DNA from: Neorhizobium petrolearium
Lineage (GTDB): Bacteria > Pseudomonadota > Alphaproteobacteria > Rhizobiales > Rhizobiaceae
Direction of reading: 5' to 3'
Length of the DNA stretch: 64,000 bases
Assembly: GCF_017873175.1 (NCBI RefSeq)
Contig: NZ_JAGGJW010000005.1
Coordinates: 248,001-312,000, forward strand
The notes under the pieces were generated by a model that had not been told where the DNA came from, ran no database searches, and saw only the letters and a list, made by a program, of their open reading frames with translations. This document shows, one piece after another, positions 28,042 to 36,292 of the stretch (position 1 is its first letter; each line of letters opens with the position of its first letter). Made by a program: the position numbers and the translations under genes.

Positions 28042-28964
28042 GCTGCGGCATCCTTCTGTTTGCGGCGGCGGCGGACCACGGTATTTGCAACGACGATCAG
28101 TGCGGCAACGCCGAAGATCGTCAGGAGAGACATTGCCGATCCCATTCCGACCCGATCCTGCGCGAAGAACACGCGGTTGATCGAGAAATTGATGACTTCG
28201 GTTGCCGTACCGGGGCCACCGCCCGTCAGCAGGAAGACCTCGTCGAAGACCTTGAAGGACAGGATCATGCGGAATGCCAGCGTGATCAGGATGGTCGGCA
28301 TCATCAGCGGGATGGTCACGTAGCGCAATTCTTGCCAGCGGTTCTTGACGTCCAGCTTGGCAGCCTCGAACACTTCCTGATCGAGCGATTCCAGGCCGGC
28401 GAGCGTCAGGAGGAACACGAACGGCGTCCAGTGCCAGACGTCAACAACGACAACGGACATCAGCGCGAACCGCGGATCGCCGAGCCAGTCCACCTGCGGC
28501 AGGCTCAGGTAGCTCAGCAAGGAATTGACGATACCGAAATCACGGCCAAGCAGAAGGCGCCACATGGCCCCGATGACGATCGGAGGAATGACGATGGGCA
28601 AGAGGACGACCGCCGTCAGCACACTCCTACCGATCTTTGAAGCGCGACGCACCGCAAGCGCCATGGTGAACCCAAAAATCATCTGCAACGTCACGGCGCA
28701 AATCGCAAAGATGATCGTGTTCCTGACACCGGCCCAGTAGACCTCCTCGCCGGTGAAAAGCTCGTGAAAATTTCGCAACCCGACGAAATCGACGACGGCC
28801 GAGCCGGACACCCACTTGACGTCGGAAAGGCTCAGATAAGCCAAATTGAAGACCGGCCAGATCGACAGAAGAGCGAGGACGATGATGGCGGGTGCAAGGG
28901 AGCCCACCCTCCACCAGAAATTAGCGCGTTCGATTTTCGTCGCGTCTATGGGACGTATCGCCAT
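28038..28964 (-). CDS. CUT1 sugar ABC permease, MalF-like
   Basis: The 308-residue permease starts with a cytoplasmic tail and a membrane segment (IIVLALLSIWPVFNLAYLSL). It has the MalF-type EAA loop (QEVFEAAKLDVKNRWQELRYVTIPLMMPTILITLAF). ATG 28964 is used; an in-frame ATG at 29000 is possible but leaves a poorly conserved leader. It lies 58 bases after the binding-protein gene and overlaps the MalG-like gene. Confidence 0.9.
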   Translation of the reverse strand: MAIRPIDATKIERANFWWRVGSLAPAIIVLALLSIWPVFNLAYLSLSDVKWVSGSAVVDFVGLRNFHELFTGEEVYWAGVRNTIIFAICAVTLQMIFGFTMALAVRRASKIGRSVLTAVVLLPIVIPPIVIGAMWRLLLGRDFGIVNSLLSYLSLPQVDWLGDPRFALMSVVVVDVWHWTPFVFLLTLAGLESLDQEVFEAAKLDVKNRWQELRYVTIPLMMPTILITLAFRMILSFKVFDEVFLLTGGGPGTATEVINFSINRVFFAQDRVGMGSAMSLLTIFGVAALIVVANTVVRRRRKQKDAAA

Positions 28965-29022
28965 TGTGAAAGATAACTCCAGAAAGGGGTGTCCGGGCAT
29001 GGTGTCCCGGACACCGTGCGGC

Positions 29023-30366
29023 TCACAGCATCTTGGGAGGAGTGAGCTTGTAGCCGGCCGCAGTCAAAATCTGATTCATCTCGGTCGCGGCGCCGTTCAG
29101 AGCATCCTTGGCGGAAATCTCACCGATCAGCGCCCGGTTGAGATAAAGCGAAATGACCTCCTTCATACGCACGCCTTCCTTAAGCGGCGTATTCATTTTG
29201 GCGACATCGGCATTTTCCGAAAACGCCTTGATGAAACGGTACGCTGGATCGCCGGCAAGTGCGGTATCGCTGAGGTCCTTGCGGATCGGGATGCCGCCAG
29301 CCTGCGTATAGGCAACCTGCGTATCCTTTTGCAGGAACCACTTGAGGAATTTCAGCGCCGCCTTCTGGTTGGCCTCCGGCACGTTCTTCGGAATGCCCGC
29401 CATCCAGTGGCCGGCGACCGACGCGTGCTTGCCGCCCGGGCCGGCCGGCAGAAGCGCGGTTTCGATCGTGTCGGTGACGATCGACTTGTTAGGGTCCTGA
29501 AGGTCGGCGACGGCTGCGATGACCGCGGTGCCCTGGGCTGCCTTGCCGGTGGAAAGGAGCTGGATCAGTTCGGCCTGTTCAAGCGCGCCGGCATTGCCCG
29601 CGCCAACTTCCTTGTTGAGCTTGATGAACGTCTCCAGCGCCTGCAGGCCCTGTGGGCTGTTGAGCGTCACCGAAAAATCTCCGGTTTCCGGATCTGCAAA
29701 GAAGCTGCCACCATGGCTGAAGAGGACGGGCGAGAAATCGAACAGGATCGATTCACGCGTACCGCGCGACACAAAGCCGTAAGTCTTTGGCGGATTGTGC
29801 AGCTTCTTGGCATTGGCCAGCAGATCATCCCAGGTCTGCGGCACCTTCAGCCCGGCCTGCTTATAGAGGTCGCTCCGGTAATAAAGCACCAGGACGTTGC
29901 CATTGGTCGGAACACCGAGGAGCTCCCCCTTGGGATCGAAGCTGTTCTTGGAGGCGTTCCAGTGGGCTGAACCACCGAAATCCAGCACACCCTCCGGCAG
30001 GGAGAAGCTGGAATCGATCTCCTTGAGCGGCCTCAGGAAACCGCCGGCATACATTTCCGCAAGCCCTTGGGCATTGATATTGATAATATCGTACGAACCC
30101 TGCTGGGCGCGAACCGAGTTGCGCATCTTGTCGACCATGCCGCCAAAGGGCGTCACGTCGAGCTGGAATTTTGTGCCGGTATCCTTCTGGTATTGATCGA
30201 CAAGCGATACGAACGAGTTCAGCCAGGGCGACTGGCTGATCAGGACTCTGATCGTGCCCGCATCCTGCGCAAACGCCGGTGACGTAAGGTATGCTGCGAG
30301 GGAAAGGCCGGCAAGAAGCCTGCCCAGCGTCCTTCTCGTGTATCTGCCAATTTTTTTCTCAGACAT
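29023..30366 (-). CDS. CUT1 sugar-binding protein
   Basis: The 447-residue extracellular solute-binding protein has an export signal with an arginine pair (YTRRTLGRLLAGLSLAAYLTSPAFA) before QDAGTIRVLISQSPW. It has the size and motif pattern of CUT1 (family 1) binding proteins that take oligosaccharides or sugar derivatives. GGAGGAG upstream fixes the ATG at 30366; longer readings upstream run into the sulfatase gene. With the permeases and ATPase downstream it forms a complete importer, and a sulfated carbohydrate is the inferred ligand. Confidence 0.9.
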   Translation of the reverse strand: MSEKKIGRYTRRTLGRLLAGLSLAAYLTSPAFAQDAGTIRVLISQSPWLNSFVSLVDQYQKDTGTKFQLDVTPFGGMVDKMRNSVRAQQGSYDIININAQGLAEMYAGGFLRPLKEIDSSFSLPEGVLDFGGSAHWNASKNSFDPKGELLGVPTNGNVLVLYYRSDLYKQAGLKVPQTWDDLLANAKKLHNPPKTYGFVSRGTRESILFDFSPVLFSHGGSFFADPETGDFSVTLNSPQGLQALETFIKLNKEVGAGNAGALEQAELIQLLSTGKAAQGTAVIAAVADLQDPNKSIVTDTIETALLPAGPGGKHASVAGHWMAGIPKNVPEANQKAALKFLKWFLQKDTQVAYTQAGGIPIRKDLSDTALAGDPAYRFIKAFSENADVAKMNTPLKEGVRMKEVISLYLNRALIGEISAKDALNGAATEMNQILTAAGYKLTPPKML

Positions 30367-30397
30367 TTCGGTTCTCCTCCCTGAATTGAAATCTCGC

Positions 30398-31912
30398 TTA
30401 CGACTGTTCCAGACCCATCCAGTCGAAGAATTCCGGTGTTGCGGAATGCTGTCGGAGGATGGCCGATATGGCGTCCTTGAAGCGCTCCTCCAGGTCCGGT
30501 GCATCGAGCGGGTTCTGCTGGTACGGGTCTGCAACATTGTCGTAGAGCGCCGTCTTGAAGCTCTTGAAATGGGTGCGGTCGCCGCCGGGCGGGCGTCGGG
30601 CATCGTTCAGCGCCCGAATGCTCAGCACCGGCAGGCCCTTGGTGAAATCCATCGGCTCGTGAAGCTCTGCCGTCTTCAGCTCGTTCAGCGCGAAGAAGCT
30701 GTGCAGATGCGTCGGCATCAGGGTATATTCCCTGAGATTTTCGTCATCGAGATCAGGCGGATAAAGAAAGCAGGTATGCCTGCCGTCGGTCACGCCGATC
30801 GCGCCGCCGAACATGCCGAAGATCACCGACCTTTCCTGCTCCTCGCTTTCCACCAGGTCTAGAACCGAAGCGCCCTGCACCTCGGCTGGAATCTCCTGGT
30901 CGAAGAGCTTGAGGATCGTCGGCATCAGGTCAGGTGTCTGCGTCACGACATTGGTGCGCGTCCCTTTGCGGGCGTCGAGCTTCGGGTGGTGAACGATAAG
31001 CGGTATGTGCGAAATCTCCTCATAATAGGGCATGACGTTCTTCGCCCACCAATTATGCTCTGACAGGAGATAACCATGGTCGGTCGTCAGGATGAGGCAT
31101 GTGTCTTCCCAGAGATTGTGGGTATCGAAATAGTCGAGCAGCTTGCCGAAATATTCGTCGCACATAGCGACCAGGGCAGCATAATTTGCGCGTATTTCGG
31201 CGACCTCGTCCTCGCTTTCTGAAACCGGCGCGTATTTCGGCCAATCTATAATCGGGCCGTCATAATTCGTCTTGAGCTTCTCGCGAAACCGCTTCGGCGT
31301 GTAGAAGGGCTCGTGCGGATCGAAGCACTCCAAATGCAGCATCCAGTTGTCGGCGCCGCGGTTGTTGTCCAGGAATTCGAACGCCCGGTCAAAGCACTGG
31401 ACGGCCGGGAAATCCTTCTCTTCCTTGATGAACTCTCGATTGATCTGATGCTGCAGGCGGTTCGCCTGGTTCGGACCGTTATAATGCTGGTTGGAATACT
31501 CTTTGCGGAAGCGATCGAGCGGCGGCTGAACCAACGCCTTCCAGGTGTCGTACTCCTGGCCGCGCACGAAATCCCAGGTCGAATAACGGGAATGATACGT
31601 CGCTCCGCCGTCTTCGAAATAATGGAAGTGGTCCGTCAGGAGATGTGTGTAAACGCCGTTCTTCTTCAGAAGCTCCGGCATGGAATTGTCGAAGGGTTCG
31701 AGAGGCCCCCAAGATCGGTGCATGAAGTTGAGACGCCCTGTATGAAGGTCGCGCCGCGCCGGCATGCAGGGCAGGCTGCCGACATAATGATTATCGAAGG
31801 TCAGAGACCGCGCTGCAAACCGATCGAAATTCGGCGTCGGAACAGCTGTTCCCCCATAACAACCCAGAGCAAGCCTGTTCAACGAGTCGAACAGCACAAA
31901 AACTGCACGCAT
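30398..31912 (-). CDS. Cytoplasmic Cys-type sulfatase (sulfatase 4), operon leader
   Basis: The 504-residue sulfatase begins RAVFVLFDSLNRLALGCYGGT rather than RPNIxxI. It has the core CMPARRDLHTGR with Cys49 (CxPxR) and LILTTDHGYLLSEHNWW. It is the first gene of an eight-gene operon: sulfatase 4, CUT1 binding protein, two permeases, ATPase, DUF4432, FGE, sulfatase 3. GGAGG precedes ATG 31912. No signal peptide is present. It is the closest local paralogue of the broken sulfatase at 32963-37294, sharing the MHRSWGPLEP segment. It is divergent from a LysR regulator. Confidence 0.88.
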   Translation of the reverse strand: MRAVFVLFDSLNRLALGCYGGTAVPTPNFDRFAARSLTFDNHYVGSLPCMPARRDLHTGRLNFMHRSWGPLEPFDNSMPELLKKNGVYTHLLTDHFHYFEDGGATYHSRYSTWDFVRGQEYDTWKALVQPPLDRFRKEYSNQHYNGPNQANRLQHQINREFIKEEKDFPAVQCFDRAFEFLDNNRGADNWMLHLECFDPHEPFYTPKRFREKLKTNYDGPIIDWPKYAPVSESEDEVAEIRANYAALVAMCDEYFGKLLDYFDTHNLWEDTCLILTTDHGYLLSEHNWWAKNVMPYYEEISHIPLIVHHPKLDARKGTRTNVVTQTPDLMPTILKLFDQEIPAEVQGASVLDLVESEEQERSVIFGMFGGAIGVTDGRHTCFLYPPDLDDENLREYTLMPTHLHSFFALNELKTAELHEPMDFTKGLPVLSIRALNDARRPPGGDRTHFKSFKTALYDNVADPYQQNPLDAPDLEERFKDAISAILRQHSATPEFFDWMGLEQS

Positions 31913-31971
31913 CAACGATCCTCCATGAGCGGAAACTAGCGGCAGTCTTCGGCTTGCGCTAATACCTCTCA

Positions 31972-32010
31972 CATCGATGTCGATAACCTGGGGATATCGC
32001 TTGTGGCGAT
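31972..32010. promoter_or_regulatory. Candidate LysR-type binding dyads in the divergent promoter
   Basis: Two perfect dyads lie between sulfatase 4 and the LysR gene: ATCGA-TG-TCGAT at 31972-31983 and ATCGC-N5-GCGAT at 31996-32010. The second has the T-N11-A form of LysR sites and overlaps the start codon of the LysR gene, which would fit autorepression. Binding is inferred. Confidence 0.4.
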
Positions 32011-32959
32011 GCATCATATCTGGCGGCTGCATCATTTTCTGAGTGTTGCGGAACAGGGAAGCTTTCACGCGGCAGCAAGGGCGATCAATGTCAGCCAGCC
32101 GGCGTTGACCAAATCGATCCGCCTGCTCGAGCAGGATCTCGGCTGCTCGCTGTTCGTGAGGCTACCGGGTGGCGTGCGGCTAACCGAGGCGGGCGAGCTC
32201 TTCCGACACCGGGCACGGGAGATCGAGGCGTCATGGAATGCATCGCTGGTCGAACTCAAGGTGCAAACGCGCGGCCTCGGCGGCGAGATGCGCATCGGTG
32301 GCGGACCGGTTTATTCGGCAGTCTATTTTCCCAACATGCTGGCCGACCTGCGTACCAATTTCCCGAACCTGCGGGTCGCAGTGTCGACCGGTGTCGGCGC
32401 GGATCTTCTGCCGCTGCTGCAGCGCGGTGATCTGAGATGTTATGCTGGCGGCATTCCCACCGAGATCGACGGACTAGGCCGCGATTTCATCACGGATATC
32501 CTCTACGATCAGGAGAATTCACTGTTCGCATCCAGCCAGCATCCGCTGTTCGACGGGGGCGAGATCACGCCCGAGAAGCTTCTCGACTATCCCTGGCTGA
32601 GCCTGTTCAGCGGTGGACTGGCGAACGGCAAGATCGATCGATTTTTTGCAAGCCATGAACTGCCAGCACCGCCGCTTGCGCTCGAATCTCATTCCCTGCA
32701 GATTGCGCTCAAGATGCTGGTCGAGCACAATTTCATCGCCTGCATGCCGGTGCCGCTCGCCCAGAGCTATTCGACCCTGCAATTGCGCGAAATCCATATG
32801 GAAGGTTTCCATTGGAGCATTCCGACCGGCATCACCTATCATCGCTCCTCTAAGGAATTTCCGCCGATCAAGGTGATGCGGAAATTCCTCGAGAAGGCGA
32901 CTCCCTTTGCAGTGGCCCATCGATCCGACAAGAAAAAGGCCTCGCAAGCGGGGCCTTGA
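32009..32959 (+). CDS. LysR-family transcriptional regulator of the sulfatase/CUT1 operon
   Basis: The protein has the LysR HTH (WRLHHFLSVAEQGSFHAAARAINVSQPALTKSIRLLEQDLGCSLFVR) and the LysR effector domain (residues about 90-300). It is about 316 residues; GTG 32003 with GGGAT upstream is an alternative start two codons earlier. It is divergent from the eight-gene sulfatase operon with 96 bases between, the normal LysR arrangement, so it probably activates that operon in response to a substrate or product. Its last codons overlap a terminator hairpin for the opposite strand. Confidence 0.87.
   Translation: MHHIWRLHHFLSVAEQGSFHAAARAINVSQPALTKSIRLLEQDLGCSLFVRLPGGVRLTEAGELFRHRAREIEASWNASLVELKVQTRGLGGEMRIGGGPVYSAVYFPNMLADLRTNFPNLRVAVSTGVGADLLPLLQRGDLRCYAGGIPTEIDGLGRDFITDILYDQENSLFASSQHPLFDGGEITPEKLLDYPWLSLFSGGLANGKIDRFFASHELPAPPLALESHSLQIALKMLVEHNFIACMPVPLAQSYSTLQLREIHMEGFHWSIPTGITYHRSSKEFPPIKVMRKFLEKATPFAVAHRSDKKKASQAGP
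32933..32957 (-). terminator. Intrinsic terminator of the broken sulfatase transcript
   Basis: Read on the minus strand, AAGGCCCCGC and GCGAGGCCTT pair with one mismatch across a short loop and are followed by a run of T residues. It lies just downstream of the pseudogene stop at 32963. Confidence 0.6.
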
Positions 32960-32962
32960 AGG

Positions 32963-33475
32963 CTATTGCGTAAGCCCATACCACCGATAGACTTCCGGCG
33001 GCGCATCGTGTGCCGCGAGTTCACTGAGCAGTAGACGCGTGAGCCGTACCTGATGTCCGGCATCCTCGACAGTTATTTCCTGCTTCGGATCGTTGATGAC
33101 GTTGTAGAGACGCGTGCCGAGATCCTCGAAACCCTTGCCGTCATTCCGGGGCGGACGAGGCACGCCCTTCAAGGCATCAATGGCGAGCAGCGGTATGCCC
33201 TTGGTAAAATCAAACGGCGGCGCCAACCTGGCCGTGCGCAGTTCTTCCGCATCGAACGGCACGGTCATATGCGCGGGCGCCAGCGTGTATTCCACCAGTC
33301 CGCCCGCCAGAATATCCGGCGGATAATGATAGAGCACCCATTCGCCATCCGTCACGCCGATCGGCCCGGAAAACACGCCGAATGCCGCAACATCGCGCTG
33401 GCGGACATCCTTTTCGAGCAGCGGCAGCAGGCTGCGGGCTCGCACCTCACCTGGGATCTCCAGGCCGTAAAAATC
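32963..33475 (-). pseudogene. C-terminal part of sulfatase 5, cut off by IS66
   Basis: This piece encodes the C-terminal 170 or so residues of a sulfatase like sulfatase 4: GYDFYGLEIPGEVRARSLLPLLEKD, VFSGPIGVTDGEWVLYHYPPD, PFDFTKGIPLLAIDALKG, ending YRWYGLTQ. It lacks the catalytic core. It joins in frame to the N-terminal piece at 36285-37294 when the IS66 element and one copy of the 8-base duplication are removed. The last eight bases are the left copy of the duplicated target. Confidence 0.88.
33468..33475. repeat. Target-site duplication of IS66, left copy
   Basis: TAAAAATC borders the left end of the element and is repeated exactly at 36285-36292. IS66-family elements make 8-base duplications. 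Confidence 0.9.
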
Positions 33476-33518
33476 GTAACCGCCCGATTGTGACCGCCTG
33501 CCGGATTGGGGCTTGATG

Positions 33519-33564
33519 GCCTAAGACACGTGTTTAACGACGTCGTTAGGGACGTGTCTTAGGC
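33519..33564. repeat. Large foldback inside the left end of IS66
   Basis: GCCTAAGACACGT (33519-33531) and ACGTGTCTTAGGC (33552-33564) are perfect inverted repeats, enclosing a perfect 14-base palindrome TAACGACGTCGTTA (33535-33548). It lies directly upstream of tnpA. Such a structure could limit transposase expression from read-through transcripts. Confidence 0.7.
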
Positions 33565-33574
33565 GAGTGTTACG

Positions 33575-33943
33575 ATGCGCGTGGAAATTCTTGGGCAGGA
33601 ACGGCGGCGGCGATGGCGCGACGAAGAAAAGCGCGAGATCGTCATGTCGGTTGGGGTTTCGGGAGCTACGGTGACGGAGGTGGCTCATCGGCACCACGTG
33701 ACGCGGCAGCAGATTTACACCTGGCGCAGCGAGCTGAAGAAGAAGGGATTGTTGTCGTCATCCGCCAATGCGGTGTTTATTCCCGTCGATATGAGTGCCG
33801 TGCAGACCGAGCAATATGGCGATCAACAAGACCGATCTGGGATGATCGAGTTGCGATTGCCCCGCGGTCGCAGCCTTTGCTTCGACAGCGGCGTGAACGC
33901 CAGCGTCCTGACGCGGCTTATCCGGGCGGTGGAAGCGGCATGA
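33575..33943 (+). CDS. tnpA: IS66 TnpA accessory protein
   Basis: This 122-residue protein has an HTH of the transposase_8 type (RWRDEEKREIVMSVGVSGATVTEVAHRHHVTRQQIYTWRSELKKKG). It is the first IS66 gene product and is needed with TnpB for transposition in this family. The stop overlaps the tnpB start by four bases. Confidence 0.88.
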   Translation: MRVEILGQERRRRWRDEEKREIVMSVGVSGATVTEVAHRHHVTRQQIYTWRSELKKKGLLSSSANAVFIPVDMSAVQTEQYGDQQDRSGMIELRLPRGRSLCFDSGVNASVLTRLIRAVEAA

Positions 33944-34287
33944 TCGGACCAGGAACTGGCGTACGCGTGTACCTGGCTTGCGGGGTTACGGACATGCGCA
34001 AAGGAATAGAGGGCCTGGCTGCGCTGGCGCAGGACGTATTGCGCCAGAAGCCGACCGGGGGCGCGGTCTTCGCCTTTCGAGGCAGACGTGGTGATCGTTT
34101 GAAGCTCCTTTATTTTGATGGGCAGGGCTTCTGCCTGTATTACAAAATTCTGCAAAAGGGACGTTTCCCCTGGCCTTCGGCGGCCGACGGGACAGCCCGG
34201 CTGACGTCGGCGCAGATGGCGATGTTATGGGAAGGGATCGATTGGCGGCGTCCAAACTGGGGCGCACCACCGGCACGTGTCGGCTGA
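33940..34287 (+). CDS. tnpB: IS66 TnpB (Orf2-like) protein
   Basis: This 115-residue protein matches the IS66 Orf2 family: VRVYLACGVTDMRKGIEGLAALAQDVL, FAFRGRRGDRLKLLYFDGQGFCLYYKILQKGRFPWP. The ATGA overlap with tnpA fixes the start and implies coupled translation; an upstream frame reading from 33613 is out of phase with the element's known layout. Confidence 0.88.
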   Translation: MIGPGTGVRVYLACGVTDMRKGIEGLAALAQDVLRQKPTGGAVFAFRGRRGDRLKLLYFDGQGFCLYYKILQKGRFPWPSAADGTARLTSAQMAMLWEGIDWRRPNWGAPPARVG

Positions 34288-34351
34288 TTCTTATCTCTCT
34301 GAATCTTATTGTTTTTATGGCAATTCGTCCTGATTTTTGATAGTCATGCTC

Positions 34352-35973
34352 ATGTCGAACGCGACCCAAAATCTTCCCGATGATCCCGCCTTCCTGAAGG
34401 CGATGATCGCTGCCTTGCAGGCGGAAAATGCGAAGATGTCGGCGACGTTGCGGGCGCACGACCAATTGATCCAGGACCTGCGGCTGCGCATCGCCAGGCT
34501 AAGGAAACAGGCCTTCGGCAAATCCTCCGAGAAGATCGAGCGCGAAATCCAGCAATTGGAACTGGCGCTGGAGGATTTGTTGATCGCAGCGTCGGAGAAC
34601 AGCACCAAACCAATAGACGAGGACGATGAGATCGTCCCGGAGGCGTCCACAGATCCTTCCAGGGAGAAGGTGATCCGCAGGCGTCCACGCGTATCAGAAA
34701 AGGCCGTGCGCGAGCGCAGGGAAATCGATCCCGGCAGAGTCTGCCCCGATTGCGGAGGAGAACTGCGCCTGGTGGGTGAAGACGCCAGCGAAATCCTCGA
34801 CATGATCGCGGCGCAGATGAAGGTCATCGAGGTCGCCCGGTTAAAGAAGTCCTGCCGTTGCTGCGAGAAGATGGTGCAGTTGCCGGCGCCAAGCCGCCCG
34901 ATACCGGGCAGCATGGCAGGTGCCGGGCTTCTGGCTTATATCCTGGTCTCGAAGTTCGACGACCATCTGCCCCTCTACCGCCTGAACGAGATCTTCGCCC
35001 GCATGGGCGCCGACATTCCCGACAGCACGCTGGTCGATTGGTGCGGTCGCGCCATGCGGGTGCTTCAGCCTTTGATCGAGCGGATCGAGGCGGCGGTCAT
35101 GGGCAGTGACCTTCTTCATGCCGACGACACCCCGATCCGGGTGCTCGATCGTTCGCTGCGGGATAAGGGGCTGGGCAAAGGCGTGAAGAAAGGCAGGTCT
35201 GGGCCTATGTCCGCGATCAACGTCCCTGGGCGGGTGTGGCTCCACCGGGTGCGGTCTATTACTTCGCCCCCGACTGGAAGGAAGAGCACGTACACCGTCA
35301 CCTCGAACAGACAAGCGACATCCTTCAGGCTGATGGCTACAAAGGCTATGGCAAGCTGTATGATCCTGGAGGGGATGGGACATCCCGCTTCCGTGAGGCG
35401 GCCTGCTGGGCACACTGGCGACGCGACTTCCACGATATCTGGACCTCGAATAAATCCGAGATCGCACGCGAGGCTCTCGACCGTATCGGCGCGCTTTACG
35501 ACATTGAACGTGAGATTGTGGGTCAGCCTGCCGATATCCGCCTCGCCGCGCGTCAAAAGCACAGCAAGGCAAAAGTCGAAGCCTTGCGCGTCTGGACCGA
35601 GGCGCAGTTGACCCGCATTCCGGGCAAGGGCGATCTGGCGCAAGCTTTCCGCTATGGCCTGAGTCGGTGGCCATCATTCTGCCTGTTCCTGGAGGACGGC
35701 CGTGTCGCGATCGACAACAATGCTGCTGAGCGAGCCCTGCGCCCGGTTGGAATTGGAAGGAAAAATTGGCTCTTTGCCGGCGCAGACACCGGTGCGGAGA
35801 CACTGGCGCGTGCCATGACGATCATCGAAACGGCCAAGATGAATGGCCTCGATCCGCAGGCCTATCTGGCCGATGTGCTCGATCGTATCCACGATCACAA
35901 GATCAATCGCCTCGACGAACTGCTCCCCTGGAATTGGTCACCTGTTGCCGTCATCTGCGCCGAGGCGGCCTGA
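34352..35973 (+). pseudogene. tnpC: IS66 transposase TnpC, frameshifted
   Basis: The N-terminal half (from ATG 34352) has the leucine-zipper region (AENAKMSATLRAHDQLIQDLRLRIARLRKQAFGKSSEKIE), the zinc-binding part (CPDCGGEL...KSCRCCEKMVQLP) and the start of the DDE domain (DLLHADDTPIRVLD). The frame breaks at about 35192-35199 (AAAGGCAGGTCTGG). The expected continuation ([31 protein letters not shown]) runs one frame over and ends at 35973 with [27 protein letters not shown]. One missing base explains it. The alternative is a sequencing error. Confidence 0.85.
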
Positions 35974-36269
35974 TGGCAACAGTCACTTATGTCCGCACCA
36001 TCAAATACGTTGCCGAAATTCTTGGCGAGGATCCGGAGCTTCTCCAGGCGATCGTCAGCAACGATGACAACCTGACCTACGGCAGTATCATCAGCGTCTA
36101 TAACGGTGAGGACGAATCCATCACCGCCCTGACAGACGACGGCATGGAGGAGTTGGAACAAATGTTCTCCTATGCTCGCCGCTCAACTCAGGAATGGAAC
36201 GACTTCCTCGACAGCTTTATCGACGACGAAGAACTCATCGCCCGCATCAAAGCAAAATCTCCGCGGTAG
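35973..36269 (+). CDS. IS66 passenger gene, small acidic hypothetical protein
   Basis: This 98-residue acidic protein (MATVTYVRTIKYVAEILGEDPELLQAIVSNDDNLTYG..., ending IARIKAKSPR) begins in the TGATG overlap with the tnpC stop, so it is translationally coupled. It lies inside the right end of the element. Similar small proteins follow tnpC in other rhizobial IS66 copies as I recall. The function is unknown. The well-kept reading frame contrasts with the broken tnpC. Confidence 0.75.
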   Translation: MATVTYVRTIKYVAEILGEDPELLQAIVSNDDNLTYGSIISVYNGEDESITALTDDGMEELEQMFSYARRSTQEWNDFLDSFIDDEELIARIKAKSPR

Positions 36270-36284
36270 CAATCGGCCGGTTAC

Positions 36285-36292
36285 TAAAAATC
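36285..36292. repeat. Target-site duplication of IS66, right copy
   Basis: TAAAAATC directly follows the right inverted repeat and matches 33468-33475 exactly. Confidence 0.9.

Larger units (their letters stand above)
33476..36284 (+). mobile_element. IS66-family insertion sequence, 2809 bp
   Basis: The ends are imperfect inverted repeats: GTAACCGCCCGATTGTGACC at the left and, on the other strand, GTAACCGGCCGATTGCTACC at the right. The element carries tnpA, tnpB, a frameshifted tnpC and a small passenger gene, in the standard IS66 order. It is flanked by an exact 8-base direct repeat and interrupts a sulfatase gene. The tnpC frameshift means it probably cannot move without help from another copy. 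Confidence 0.93.
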
